NCBI GenBank assembly: GCA_000482145.1
Contig: AUXH01000172.1
Coordinates: forward strand, 1 to 32,294
Source: Strigomonas culicis
Lineage: Eukaryota; Euglenozoa; Kinetoplastea; Trypanosomatida; Trypanosomatidae
DNA length: 32,294 bases
Direction of reading: 5' to 3'
The position numbers and the translations under genes were made by a program. Below are positions 19,306 through 28,208 of this stretch, piece by piece (position 1 is the stretch's first letter; every line of letters starts with the position of its first letter). The notes under the pieces were generated by a model. It searched no databases. It saw only the letters and a program-made list of their open reading frames with translations, and had not been told where the DNA came from.

Positions 19306-20496
19306 CTACACCTCGTGAGAGGGGGTGCTCTGCGTGGACTTGGTCTTGTGCGCGGCCTCCTTACCAGCGTGGAGGTCATCGCTGCGACAGGACTTCCCGT
19401 CCTCACTCTCGCGTTCTTCCTTCGTGAGACCAAAGTAGTTCGTGAGCGGCGCGAGGCTGCCGACCGGCAGCACCGGGCGCTGGTAGCACTCGTTCAGCAG
19501 CTGGCTGTACGCGATGTACATGGCCGCGACCCCGCTCACGCAGCCGGCGTAGCCGGCGGCCTTGATCGCGTTCATGTGGTTGCCCATGAAGCCGGCGGAC
19601 AGCAGCGCGAGGTGGAGGAACAGCGCGATGTACATGACGACGACCGCGACGTTCATGTGGAAGGTGCAGACGCAGAGGAAGGCGCAGTAAAGCGTCCAGA
19701 AGAGCAGGCTGCAGCCGAGCGTATAGTTGTCCGTGCCGCCCAGGCTGCCCTTGCCGTTGAAGGTGTTGGGCAGCATCCAGGTGAGGGCGAAGAAGAGGAA
19801 GTAGCAGGACCAGGACAGGAAGGACACGTAGCCGAAGATGTTGCCCTGGATCCAAGACAGCACGCCGGTGATGAACTGCGTGAAGCCGCCGAACGTGATG
19901 CACATGGACGGCACGAGCGTCATGAGCGGATAGTGGCCCGTGAAGAAGAGCGACAGCAGGATCATGGTCATGCCGTAGCCGATGAGTCCCACCGGCGTGC
20001 AGTTCGCCATGCGCCGCGGCGGGATCGCCGGGAAATCGAAGGGGTCGTCCGCCATCGCCTCCGCTATTTTGTTCTGCAGCTCGTTGATCTCGAAGATCCA
20101 CGCGTCGCGCTCGTCTTCCTGGTCCTCGCTCTCGCTCTCCGAGCGGCCGCCCGCGCCGCCGGCGGCGCGCCGCTGGTGGCCATCCGTCACGACGCGGCGG
20201 TAGCGCGCGCTCTCCCGCTGGTGCGCCTGCGCCACGTTGTCCATCGTCTTGTAGTAGAAGATGTTGTCCTGCGTGCCGTGCGGCACGTTCTGGCTGCCGT
20301 TCATGTAGTCCGCGTTCGCGCGCGGCATGTGGTGGTCGCCCGGCTGCGGCTCGCGGTGAATGGGCTCCATGTAGTCGAACGTGCGGTGGCGCCGGCGCAG
20401 GCGGAGGCCGTCGGCGAAGTTGCGGGGGAGGCCGCTCACACTGCGCTGCGGCGGCTGCGCGCGGTGCGCCTGGCCGTGGTCGGGGTGGTCGGACAT
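19306..20496 (-). CDS. GPR1/FUN34/YaaH (AceTr) family transporter, second copy
   Basis: A 396-residue protein, ATG 20496, TAG 19306, intact. Residues 1-160 are hydrophilic, with an acidic 'SESESEDQEDERD' stretch and a short amphipathic helix ending in 'NELQNKIAEAMADDP', then the membrane domain. 'ANCTPVGLIGYGMTMILLSL' is the family N-terminal signature (usual NPAPLGLxGFG) with partial conservation. Six hydrophobic segments follow to about residue 345. The C-terminal ~50 residues are polar and charged. Members transport small carboxylates or related solutes across the plasma or organelle membrane; the substrate here is unknown. It is diverged from the neighbouring copy at 16968-18138, so the pair is an old duplication or two distinct subfamilies rather than a recent tandem copy. 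Confidence 0.85.
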   Translation of the reverse strand: MSDHPDHGQAHRAQPPQRSVSGLPRNFADGLRLRRRHRTFDYMEPIHREPQPGDHHMPRANADYMNGSQNVPHGTQDNIFYYKTMDNVAQAHQRESARYRRVVTDGHQRRAAGGAGGRSESESEDQEDERDAWIFEINELQNKIAEAMADDPFDFPAIPPRRMANCTPVGLIGYGMTMILLSLFFTGHYPLMTLVPSMCITFGGFTQFITGVLSWIQGNIFGYVSFLSWSCYFLFFALTWMLPNTFNGKGSLGGTDNYTLGCSLLFWTLYCAFLCVCTFHMNVAVVVMYIALFLHLALLSAGFMGNHMNAIKAAGYAGCVSGVAAMYIAYSQLLNECYQRPVLPVGSLAPLTNYFGLTKEERESEDGKSCRSDDLHAGKEAAHKTKSTQSTPSHEV

Positions 20497-20572
20497 GGCG
20501 GGAGGGGGCGTGTGGAGGTGGGGTGGGGTGTGGTGTGGTGTTTTTCTTCAAATTCTTCCTGTTGAAGGTCGA

Positions 20573-20596
20573 CAAGAGAGAGAGGGAGAGAGAAAG
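20573..20596 (-). promoter_or_regulatory. Polypyrimidine tract upstream of the second AceTr gene
   Basis: A GA-only stretch on the plus strand, 77-100 bases before the ATG at 20496. It is the likely trans-splicing signal. The rest of the 20497-20957 spacer is UTR-like with no gene. Confidence 0.55.
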
Positions 20597-20957
20597 TATA
20601 GAGATATAGAAGTGCAGAACACAGAAAGAGAAGATCGAAAACACATACCGAAAGGAATGAGAAAAAAGGCACCACGAGGCAAAGGTGCCTACGTGCGCAC
20701 ACCAGGTAGGACACAGGATGACGATAGCATACAAAAAAAACGCATGTACGATAGTCAAGTGTAGTTGTGGTAACTTAGTTGGAGAAAAACAAAAGGATAA
20801 TTAAAAAATGTAAGTATTAATTCGCCTACAACATAAACAAACAAACAAGCAATACACATAACATTCTTTTTTTCCTTATTGAAGAGGTTCCCGACGGAGC
20901 TGCTAAAAGAGAGAGAGAGAAAGCGAGGGAGGGCGTCGCCCCTCACCGCCTTTCCCT

Positions 20958-22058
20958 TCACACGAATGGCAGCGTGACATCCGTGCCTCCCCACCGCAGC
21001 ACGTAGCGGCCCTCGCCGTCTGTGTCCTCCGCCATGAAGTCGAAGCCGAGCTGCAGCCCCAGAGACGCGCCGAGCAACCCGCACGCCGGCGCGACCGGCT
21101 GCCACGCGAAGTCGCCCGCCGCCGTCTCCGCCAGCGGCGGCAGCGCCGGGAAGAAGAGTGCATCCGCGTCCGGCAGCGCTGTCGTCGCGGCGAGTTGCGC
21201 GCGGAGGGCGGCCGGCGCGGGGTGCTGCCGCAGCAGCGCCGGCAGCGCGCCCGACGGCGCCAGCTGCGGCGCCGTCAAGAGCTCCGCCGCGCTGAGCGGC
21301 CGCGGCACCGCGCCGCCGCTGCCGCCGCCGCGCAGGCCCGGCAGCACGGTCAGGGGGTGCCGCATCTTGCCGTCCGCGGTGACGGCGATGCGCTCCGGGC
21401 GGAAGGGCTCTGCGAGGGCGTCCCCCGCCGGGCCCTCCCGCGGCCCGAACAGCAGCCGCGGCGCCGGCGCGTCCGCGGTCGGCGGTGGTGCGCCGGCGAG
21501 GGCCTCGAAGACGGCGGGGACCCCGTCCGGTGCGAAGAGGTAGTTGAGCTCCGTGCCGCAGCGGCTCACGAAGGGGAAGAGCAGCAGCGCCTGCAGCGGC
21601 GTCAGCACGGTGCCGTCCGCCAGCGCACAGGAGGGCGAGTGGAGATAGGCGGGGCTGCGCAGGTACGCCAGCAGCTGCCGGTAGCGGTCGTCGTCGTCGC
21701 CGCCGCCGCGGGGCGTGGCGCGGCGGCGTGGTGGGCCCACCGCGCGCTGCTCCAAGACCGCCCGCGGGATGGGGCAGCCGCCGGCGGGCGGCGGCGGGGC
21801 GAAGAGCACATCGCGGTTGCGCTCCTGACGCCAGAAAGAGGAAAAGATGTGCAACACGTGGTTGTACTCGAGCGGTTCGTAGAAGAGGCGCAGGAACGTG
21901 GCGTCGGTGAGATAGGCGGGGCCGGTCGGCACACGCCGCGGCTCGCCGGCACTCGACCCCACACCGGAAGAGCACCGCAGCAGCCCCTTCACATCGAAGA
22001 CATGAAAGAGGTGCCCACGCTCGCTCAAGTAGTAGAAATAGGGCCTTTTGGTTTTCAT
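20958..22058 (-). CDS. UPF0598 (C8orf82-like) family protein
   Basis: A 366-residue protein from the ATG at 22058 (Met-Lys-Thr-Lys-Arg-Pro-Tyr). The frame is open to 22103, but those 15 residues come from A/T-rich leader sequence. It starts with 'PYFYYLSERGHLFH', the hallmark opening of UPF0598 proteins. Later blocks fit the same family: 'FLRLFYEPLEYN', then after a low-complexity insert 'FPFVSRCGTELNYLFAPDG', and 'RPERIAVTADGKMRHPLTV'. Metazoan members are short (about 200-220 residues); this one is longer through Pro/Arg/Gly and Ala-rich inserts and a 100-residue C-terminal extension. The family's biochemical role is not established, and the human protein is reported as mitochondrial. No membrane segment is present. 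Confidence 0.75.
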   Translation of the reverse strand: MKTKRPYFYYLSERGHLFHVFDVKGLLRCSSGVGSSAGEPRRVPTGPAYLTDATFLRLFYEPLEYNHVLHIFSSFWRQERNRDVLFAPPPPAGGCPIPRAVLEQRAVGPPRRRATPRGGGDDDDRYRQLLAYLRSPAYLHSPSCALADGTVLTPLQALLLFPFVSRCGTELNYLFAPDGVPAVFEALAGAPPPTADAPAPRLLFGPREGPAGDALAEPFRPERIAVTADGKMRHPLTVLPGLRGGGSGGAVPRPLSAAELLTAPQLAPSGALPALLRQHPAPAALRAQLAATTALPDADALFFPALPPLAETAAGDFAWQPVAPACGLLGASLGLQLGFDFMAEDTDGEGRYVLRWGGTDVTLPFV

Positions 22059-22109
22059 AAAGAGAGATTTTGAAAATAATAATAAAAAAAACGGATGATA
22101 CACTACCTA

Positions 22110-22129
22110 GAGGAAAAAAGAAAAAAAAA
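22110..22129 (-). promoter_or_regulatory. Polypyrimidine tract upstream of the UPF0598 gene
   Basis: A purine-only plus-strand stretch (G and A), 52-71 bases before the ATG at 22058. It supports that ATG over the one at 22103, which would leave almost no room for a splice acceptor. Confidence 0.45.
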
Positions 22130-22527
22130 CATCGAAAATGTAATAAACAAACAAGGAAACAAACAAACAAAAAAAAAGGGACAACAAAAGAAAAAAAAAC
22201 GAATTAGAAGAGCAGAGGAAGAGGGTGCATTATGTAATACGAGGTGGGGGCACGAGCACCGTGTCGTGCTGGCGCTCACACTTCCCTTGCAGAGAACGGG
22301 GCATACGCTGTTTCTCTCCGTCCTGTGAATGCAAAATAGTGAGGTGTGACACCCCATCACTAAAAGCGGCGGTGTATCTGTCTCTCCACGTGGGGAGGGG
22401 AGAGCGCTACACAAGAGGACGAGCATGAGGCGGATCCGATGCCGGCAGCATGAGCCACAGACCGCTTCCTTAGTTGAGGAGGGGGGGGGGTGTAGCTGTC
22501 CGCGGTGATCGCGTCGCGGCCCATCTC

Positions 22528-22923
22528 CTACGTCAGGGAGGTGGCTGTGCAGGCAAGGGCGAGCACCGACACCACCCGTGTGTGCCGCACCCCCCAGGAG
22601 CTGCAGGGTACAGAGCCCCCCCCTCCCCCCCACCAGTCGAGCTGCATCGCGCCTCCCTGGCGGACACGGATGGAGGTGCGACGACACAAGCATGCCGTTC
22701 TGACGCTCGCGTGTGCGGTACAGCAGAAGAGAGGTCTGGCCCAGCCCTACGTGCGCGTGGTGTTCCACGCGTCCGGCAATATCTATCGAAGCCCGTTTCG
22801 TTTTTTTGTCCCCCCCCCTCAGACCGCTGGCAGCCAGGCCACCACCGCCAGGAAGACGACAACGATGCATTGCACTATTAAGTAGGTGGCAGCAACTGCG
22901 GCGCTTGAGGGGAGGCCAGCCAT
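22528..22923 (-). pseudogene. Broken small membrane-protein gene in a GC-rich island
   Basis: A GC-rich island (about 22225-22925) stands between AT-rich spacers where a gene would be expected. On the minus strand, ATG 22923 opens a 34-residue frame ending at TGA 22819 whose hydrophobic segment 'TYLIVQCIVVVFLAVVAWLP' is laid out like the first membrane segment of the amastins at 23834 and 25464. Downstream, a second frame reads plausibly ('VEHHAHVGLGQTSLLLYRTR') to about 22633, and a third ends with 'VVSVLALACTATSLT' at TAG 22528. The frame changes fall at or near runs of seven to nine G. It could be a decayed or misassembled amastin-like or other small membrane protein. No amastin Cys-x-Thr-Leu-Trp-Gly core is seen, so family assignment is weak. 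Confidence 0.35.
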
Positions 22924-23833
22924 GAGTGAGGATGATTTCAAGTTGACAAATAAAAAAAGAAAAGTAGTTTTTTTTTAAAAAAAACCAGGTGAAAAAAATG
23001 AAATGATAATAATAGAAGAAGCATCCAAACATTAAGAAAAATGGAAAACGTGTTTTCGCTTCTAGAAACACCGAAAGAAAAAAAAGGAGAAGGATACATA
23101 AATACAGAGCAATTGAGAGAAAGAAAAACAAAAGAAAATGCCATATGATAATGTTAATAGGAGTAATAATAAAGAGAGAACACGTAATATTGAACGGATT
23201 AATGAAACATAGATCGATTAAAAAAAAAGGAGAAAGCCACACATACGATGCCATTTGCTGTTATCATTTATATAAAACCCTTTTCGTTCTCGCTCTCTCT
23301 TTTTAAGCAGAGGAGAAAAAACACACGTAAAAACACCCAATACAGAAAAAAAAAGGAAAGAAGATGAGGAAGAAACGAGAAAAAATAAGCACAAAAAAAA
23401 AACCGTGCAAAATAAGACTGAAATAATACACTAAAAAACCCCCGCAAAAGTATCAAAAATTGTACAAATAAGTTCATTTCTGCAATAAACGATTTCCGTT
23501 TCTCTCTCTTCAGTTTATTACTTCGTTTATTGGAAAAAACAACAACAAAAAAGAGATAAAGTATCATCAAGAAAACACTTACTTCTATTACCATTTCTGT
23601 AGTTTCTTCTTTTCTTCTTCTTGATACTTATACGAAAAAAAAGAAAAAAACAGCGCATAAGTAAAAAAAAATGAAAACGGGAATGTAAACAAAGAAAAGA
23701 AAAAAGGCTTTCTTTTTCTTTTGGATTGCACACACATATACGCAACATGTTTGACACAAAAAAGGAAATAATAATAGTAACGAAATGAAAAATAGAACAA
23801 AGAAAAAGTGTTTTTGCTTCTTTCTTCATCTTC
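22924..23833. other. AT-rich intergenic spacer
   Basis: About 0.9 kb of A/T homopolymers, short AG tracts and no believable gene. Minus-strand frames of about 100 residues here are Phe/Lys-rich translations of A/T runs. It should contain the 3' UTR of the amastin at 23834 and the leader of whatever lies in the GC island to the left. Confidence 0.7.
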
Positions 23834-24496
23834 CTATAAACAGATAAGAAGAAGAAGGATGAAGAGGTTGAAAACCTCCAGACACCAAGCCGTTAGTATG
23901 AGACAAAATCCGGCCCCGTAGTTGTAGAAAGTAGCATACTTGTACGCGCCGGTCACGTTGCCGCTGGAGGCAACGTTAGAGACAGCTATGGGGTCACCTC
24001 TGGCAGTGGCGTTGTCGATAGAGACGTCGTCATCATTGAAACTGGCGTTGGTGGTAAAGGAATCGCCACTTCTGACGGTCGCGTTGTCGCACATCTTGAG
24101 CGTCATGACGGCGGCGACGCAGCCCCAGCAGATCGAGAGCGCCACCACCGCCACCGCCGTGCTGGCCAGCGGGCCACTCACCGCACACGGGATGCGCGCG
24201 AGCATGAGAATGCCAAAGATGAGTGCGAGCAGCGTCGAGACGATACCGGCGATGGCGCCGACGGCGCCGCTAATCATGACGTCCCGGCGGTGTTGGCAGT
24301 CAAAGGCCGCCGTTCCCCTGGCGGCGTAGATGGAGTCGCCGCACCGTCGCTCGGCGCCCCACAGCGTGAGGCACTTGTTTTCTGGCTCCCGAGGCTCCAG
24401 CTGCGGCAGCGGCGTGCCCACCACCACGAAGAGGAAGACGAGGAGCTGAACGGTGGTGTAGAGCGCGGTGGCGAAAAAGTTTGGGAAGAACCCCAT
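23834..24496 (-). CDS. Amastin surface glycoprotein, long second loop
   Basis: Amastins are four-pass surface proteins of trypanosomatids. This 220-residue copy (ATG 24496, TAG 23834) starts with membrane segment 'LYTTVQLLVFLFVVVGTPLP', then the amastin core 'CLTLWGAERRC' in the first outer loop, segment two with 'STLLALIFGILMLARIPCAV', segment three ('VAVVALSICWGCVAAVMTL'), and segment four near the C-terminus ('ILTAWCLEVFNLFILLLLIC'). Between segments three and four is an outer loop about 45 residues longer than in its neighbour, with four N-glycosylation sequons (NAT, NAS, NAT, NVT). It is paired with the amastin at 25464, its upstream neighbour. The role of amastins is unsettled; host-cell interaction and membrane or lipid functions have been proposed. 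Confidence 0.92.
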   Translation of the reverse strand: MGFFPNFFATALYTTVQLLVFLFVVVGTPLPQLEPREPENKCLTLWGAERRCGDSIYAARGTAAFDCQHRRDVMISGAVGAIAGIVSTLLALIFGILMLARIPCAVSGPLASTAVAVVALSICWGCVAAVMTLKMCDNATVRSGDSFTTNASFNDDDVSIDNATARGDPIAVSNVASSGNVTGAYKYATFYNYGAGFCLILTAWCLEVFNLFILLLLICL

Positions 24497-25463
24497 GCCT
24501 CTCCTTCGACCGCAGACTTTCGTGCGATAACGTGTGCGCTGGGATGAGTGCTTCCGCAGAGGCTACGCATCAAGTGTTTCGGTGCAGTTGACAGCGAGAG
24601 AAGGAAAAAAAAAAGAACATAAAAAAGAGAGTGGAGAGAGATGATCAACCGATTAAGAGATCAAAACAATGCATGAAAATAACAAGAACACGATCATACA
24701 AAAAAAAAGGCTTTGAGGAGCACTGCTAGAACGCACGCCATCGTATAGGAAGCAAATTTGTGTTTCGGTGTTACCATACTCTACTGAACATTACTCAAAG
24801 AAAAAAAAAACCACAGATAAAAAAAGGAATACCCTTTTTTTTTAAAGGAAACATACTTTAACAACAAATGAAAAAATGGACCAAAAAACAAAAAGAGGAA
24901 GTGCAAAGTGCAAAAATGAATTACCAAGGAAAAGAAAACAAACAAATACAAATGAAAACAGTTAAGACAATTAAACAAGGAACCACACTTTAAACAACGA
25001 TTAAAAAGAAAAAGTAAAACAAAAAACAAAAAAGAGGAAATGCAAAGGACAAAAGGTTGAGCAACACACACAAACATCGTACGAGAGAAGGAAACATTCG
25101 GTTTTCCGCATCCATATATCATCCATATACTGAAGTGGACATGCAATAAGACAAGAAGGAGTATTGCTATACATGAGTTGACTGAAAAATAAGTGAAATC
25201 ATATATACATATGTACATATATGCTCTACAAAAAAAAGTGTACATATTATCTTGTTGCAAACAAAGAAATAACAATAGTATAATTTAAAAGAAAAAAATG
25301 ATAATAACAATAATAAAAGTATATGTGTGTATAAACCTTTTTTTTATTCATATTGATTTACATTTATTATTTATATATTTGACTTTGTTTTTGTTTTACT
25401 ATCCGCTTGGTGCTCACGAGGTCAGCGTGACTCCTGCCCTCCTCTCCCCTCCCTCCTCCATCA
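24497..25463. other. AT-rich spacer between the two amastins
   Basis: About 1 kb. The left part has AG-rich plus-strand tracts (24596-24613 and 24631-24641), CT-rich on the coding strand and 100-145 bases before the ATG at 24496: likely splice signals. The rest is A/T-rich, with short (TA)n and (ATAC)n runs around 25200-25230. No credible gene. Confidence 0.65.
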
Positions 25464-25988
25464 CTAGAAGCACGCGATGAGAACGAGGAGCCCAAAGTTG
25501 AACACCTGCATGCACCATGCCGTTATCATTAACACAAAGCCCGTCCCGTAGTCAAAGGATATCGAGTAGTTCATCTTGCTGGTGCACATCTTTTCTGTCA
25601 TGACGCCGGCGACGCACGCCCAGCAGATGAGAATGGTGAGCATCGACACCGCCGTGAAGATAAATGGAATGATCACCGCACACTGGATGCGCGCGAGCAT
25701 GAGAATGCCAAAGATGAGTGCGAGCAGTGTCGAGATGATGCTGACAATCGCAAAGACGGCGCCGCCGTTCATGTTGTTGGTACGGCGGGTACAACCGAAG
25801 GCCGCGTTGCCCTTCGCGGCATACTTGATGCCGTTGCACTTGGTGGTCTGGCCCCACAGCGTCATGCACAGACTCCCGTTCACATGGCGGAACTGCGGCA
25901 GTGGCGTTCCCACCACGACGAAGAAGAATACGAGAAACTGCACGGCGGTGAAGACAACTGCGCCACAGAAGCCAGGGATAAGACCCAT
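25464..25988 (-). CDS. Amastin surface glycoprotein
   Basis: A 174-residue amastin (ATG 25988, TAG 25464) of usual family length. Segment one is 'VVFTAVQFLVFFFVVVGTPL'; the first outer loop has a sequon (NGS) and the core 'CMTLWGQTTKC'; segment two contains 'STLLALIFGILMLARIQCAV'; segment three is 'AVSMLTILICWACVAGVMT'; a short second loop has one sequon (NYS); segment four is 'LMITAWCMQVFNFGLLVLIA'. It shares the layout of the amastin at 23834 but has the compact second loop. A 51-base block coding for segment two is almost identical in both genes (one difference) while flanks diverge. Cell-surface location is inferred from the family. Confidence 0.93.
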   Translation of the reverse strand: MGLIPGFCGAVVFTAVQFLVFFFVVVGTPLPQFRHVNGSLCMTLWGQTTKCNGIKYAAKGNAAFGCTRRTNNMNGGAVFAIVSIISTLLALIFGILMLARIQCAVIIPFIFTAVSMLTILICWACVAGVMTEKMCTSKMNYSISFDYGTGFVLMITAWCMQVFNFGLLVLIACF

Positions 25989-26262
25989 CCTTGTTGTCGT
26001 AGAAGTAGTAGTTGCAGTAGTGTTTCAGTATAACTATACTTAGATTGTGAAAGAAAGTGAAACAGAAGACAGCAACAACAACAACAGCAACGACAACACC
26101 AAAAAGGAACTTATTATGAAAATAAGTGAGACCAAAAGATGTAAAAAAACGTATAACAGACACCTTTTTTTCACTTTCTTGATTGTAAAAGAAATGTGAT
26201 TGAAAAAACAAAGAAAAAAAGAAGGATCAATTAGCTTTATGTATCTAAAGATATATATATAA

Positions 26263-26299
<37 letters not shown>

Positions 26300-26483
26300 A
26301 ATGAGATGTGGAGGATAGGAGGGGGTACAGTACGGTGCATATATATAAGTCATCATAAACGAAATTCTAATAAAGACAAAAGAAGTAGAGAAGCAACGCA
26401 CACACCCATAACGCACTATCAGTCCGAATACCACCGTATACGCGCCACCGCCGATGGGATGTCGAGACTGACCCACAGGCGTC
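25989..26483 (-). promoter_or_regulatory. Spacer with (GA)n tract upstream of the amastin at 25464
   Basis: No gene. A GA-repeat on the plus strand at 26263-26299, a long CT repeat on the coding strand, lies about 280 bases before the amastin ATG. A weaker purine-rich stretch at 26047-26070 is nearer. Either could serve as the polypyrimidine tract for trans-splicing. A short (AT)n run sits beside it at 26251-26260. Confidence 0.5.
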
Positions 26484-28208
26484 TCAGAGCAGCTGGGGCG
26501 GGAGGAGGGAGACGCCGCAGCCGCGCAGCGACACGGCGGGGACCCACACCTGGTCTTCCGAGAAGGCGTCCGTGCACACCGTGCCGATGCGCACGCCGTT
26601 CTGTGCAATCGCCAGGCAGTCTTCCTCCACGAGGAACCATAGCGAGTAGATGTCATCCGTCGCGTGGCCGGACGGTGCCGCGCCGCCCAGGGCGTAGCTC
26701 TCGCCGCCATCCGCGTGGAGCAGCCCTGTCTGACAGTGGTAGCCGTAGCTGTTCGGGCGGTCGCCAACGTACACGCCACCCGCGCTCGCCCTCATCCCAC
26801 GGTCGGTGCGCGTGCTGCTAGCATCATCGGCCGCGCGGCCGTAGGGGTTCTCGCGCCGCGCCTCCTCCTCCTGTTCCGCCATCGCGGCGGTCACGTTTGC
26901 GTTGAACCACGCCTCGACCTCCGCGTCCACATCCATCTCCGGCTGCGCCGCCGCGCCGCCGCCCAGCTGCTGCTGCTGCTGCTCGTGGTGACGTGCGAGG
27001 TAGAAGGGCAGCTCCCGCTGCTCCACGAAGCCCACGACGCACTCGCCTGCGCGGCTGTGTGGCTGCCGTCCACCGCCGCGGCACGCGTCTTCGTCCGCGG
27101 CGGTGCTCGTATTACATGTGGACAGCACACGGAACGAGAGCTCCACGTGTTTCTGCTGCGCCAGCCAGAGCCCGCCTGAGCCGTCGTCGTCCTCCTCCGC
27201 CTCCCCCGGCGCGCGGTAGCGCCGGCCGCCGCCGCGGTGCGCCAGCAGGCGAAAGCGGCGCGCGCCGGTGACCTTGAAGGCGGGGAGGCAGACGGTGTGC
27301 CACAGCTGGGGCTCGCTGCCGCTGGCCGGGGCCGCCGCGGCCGCCGCGCGCGGCGGCAGCACCAGGTGCGGCGAGGCGATCACGTACTGGCTCGGCGCGC
27401 AGAGCAGCCGGAGGTCTGCGCTGCGGGTGCAGCCGCGCGCGTGGCGCCGCTCCCGCCGGCGCAGGCAGCGGCAGTAGTAGCACCCCGCGGCGCGCGCGCG
27501 GACGGCGTCGAGGGCCTCCCCGTCCTCGTCGCTGGCGTCCGCCGCCGCGTAGCCGCGCGCGCCGTTGCTGTGCTCGAGCGACCACCGCATGTACTGCAGG
27601 AAGCGCATCGTGAACTCGCGGCAGCCGCCGTGGCCGCCGTCGCGCCGCACAGTTGTGTCCCAGCTGAACTCGCGCGTGCTGCTGGCGACGCGCGCGGGCG
27701 GGGGGATCGGGCAGCGCAGCTGCGGCGGGGCCCGCCGCCCGCCGCCGCCGGCGTCGAGCGCGCCCTCCGCCAGGCGCTGGTGCAGATCTCGGGGGAGGGG
27801 CAACTCCTTCAGGTAGTAGGACGCGCCGCCGACGTCGTCCTTCTCCGCACCGTCGCTCGGGCGGTGGCCGCGGGTGGGGTCGCGGTAGAAGGCGTAGGCG
27901 CCGACCACGCTGTCGTCGGCGTAGCGGCTGGCCGCAGCGCCGTGGCGGCGTCGGCGGCGGAGTGGGACGAGCTCGTACTGGGTCCGCCACGCCCGCATCG
28001 CATTGCGGAGAGAGAGCCGCAGCCACGGCTCCTCCTCCTCCAGGTACAGGTACCAGCTCTTCCGTGTGTGGGAGCACTGGAAGAGCTCTCGGGCATCGCA
28101 GAAGGAGAGGATGTAGTGCTGCTGGGCCTCCGTCAGCCGCGAGAGACTGCTGCCGTCGCGCTGCGGCGGCTGGTGCGTCGAGTAGTAAGACGATGACGAT
28201 GAATACAT
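26484..28208 (-). CDS. F-box-like and SPRY domain protein
   Basis: A 574-residue protein, ATG 28208, TGA 26484. Residues about 23-66 resemble an F-box, the Skp1-binding helix set: 'LTEAQQHYILSFCDARELFQ' followed by 'CSHTRKSWYLYL' and 'EPWLRLSLR'. The last ~100 residues look like a SPRY fold: 'GDRPNSYGYHCQTGLLHADG', then 'DIYSLWFLVEEDCLAIAQNG' and 'VWVPAVSLRGCGVSL'. F-box proteins recruit substrates to SCF ubiquitin ligases and SPRY domains bind protein partners, so a substrate adaptor is likely; FBXO45 in animals has the same order. Between them are a Cys/Arg cluster (CYYCRCLRRRER, not a recognised zinc finger), a five-Gln run and acidic low-complexity segments. Domain calls are from motif pattern only. 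Confidence 0.7.
   Translation of the reverse strand: MYSSSSSYYSTHQPPQRDGSSLSRLTEAQQHYILSFCDARELFQCSHTRKSWYLYLEEEEPWLRLSLRNAMRAWRTQYELVPLRRRRRHGAAASRYADDSVVGAYAFYRDPTRGHRPSDGAEKDDVGGASYYLKELPLPRDLHQRLAEGALDAGGGGRRAPPQLRCPIPPPARVASSTREFSWDTTVRRDGGHGGCREFTMRFLQYMRWSLEHSNGARGYAAADASDEDGEALDAVRARAAGCYYCRCLRRRERRHARGCTRSADLRLLCAPSQYVIASPHLVLPPRAAAAAAPASGSEPQLWHTVCLPAFKVTGARRFRLLAHRGGGRRYRAPGEAEEDDDGSGGLWLAQQKHVELSFRVLSTCNTSTAADEDACRGGGRQPHSRAGECVVGFVEQRELPFYLARHHEQQQQQLGGGAAAQPEMDVDAEVEAWFNANVTAAMAEQEEEARRENPYGRAADDASSTRTDRGMRASAGGVYVGDRPNSYGYHCQTGLLHADGGESYALGGAAPSGHATDDIYSLWFLVEEDCLAIAQNGVRIGTVCTDAFSEDQVWVPAVSLRGCGVSLLPPQLL

Noticed and set aside
20755..22170. Minus-strand 471-residue frame overlapping the UPF0598 gene
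   Set aside because: Runs into A/T spacer at both ends and lacks the family motifs, which are all in the 366-residue frame.
22474..22885. Plus-strand frames of 126-135 residues in the GC island
   Set aside because: Opposite polarity to the array and low in hydrophobic or domain-like pattern; the minus-strand pieces, with a clear membrane segment, are the better reading.
23268..23829. Minus-strand frames of about 100 residues in AT-rich spacers (also 24781-25275, 18920-19123 and 16193-16461)
   Set aside because: Phe/Leu/Lys/Tyr-rich translations of A/T homopolymers; composition unlike the genes.
4462..25988. CRISPR array, insertion sequence or prokaryotic operon
   Set aside because: The repeats are simple microsatellites (AT, GA, CTG, CA); there are no spaced direct repeats, transposase motifs or Shine-Dalgarno sites, and the gene families are eukaryotic.
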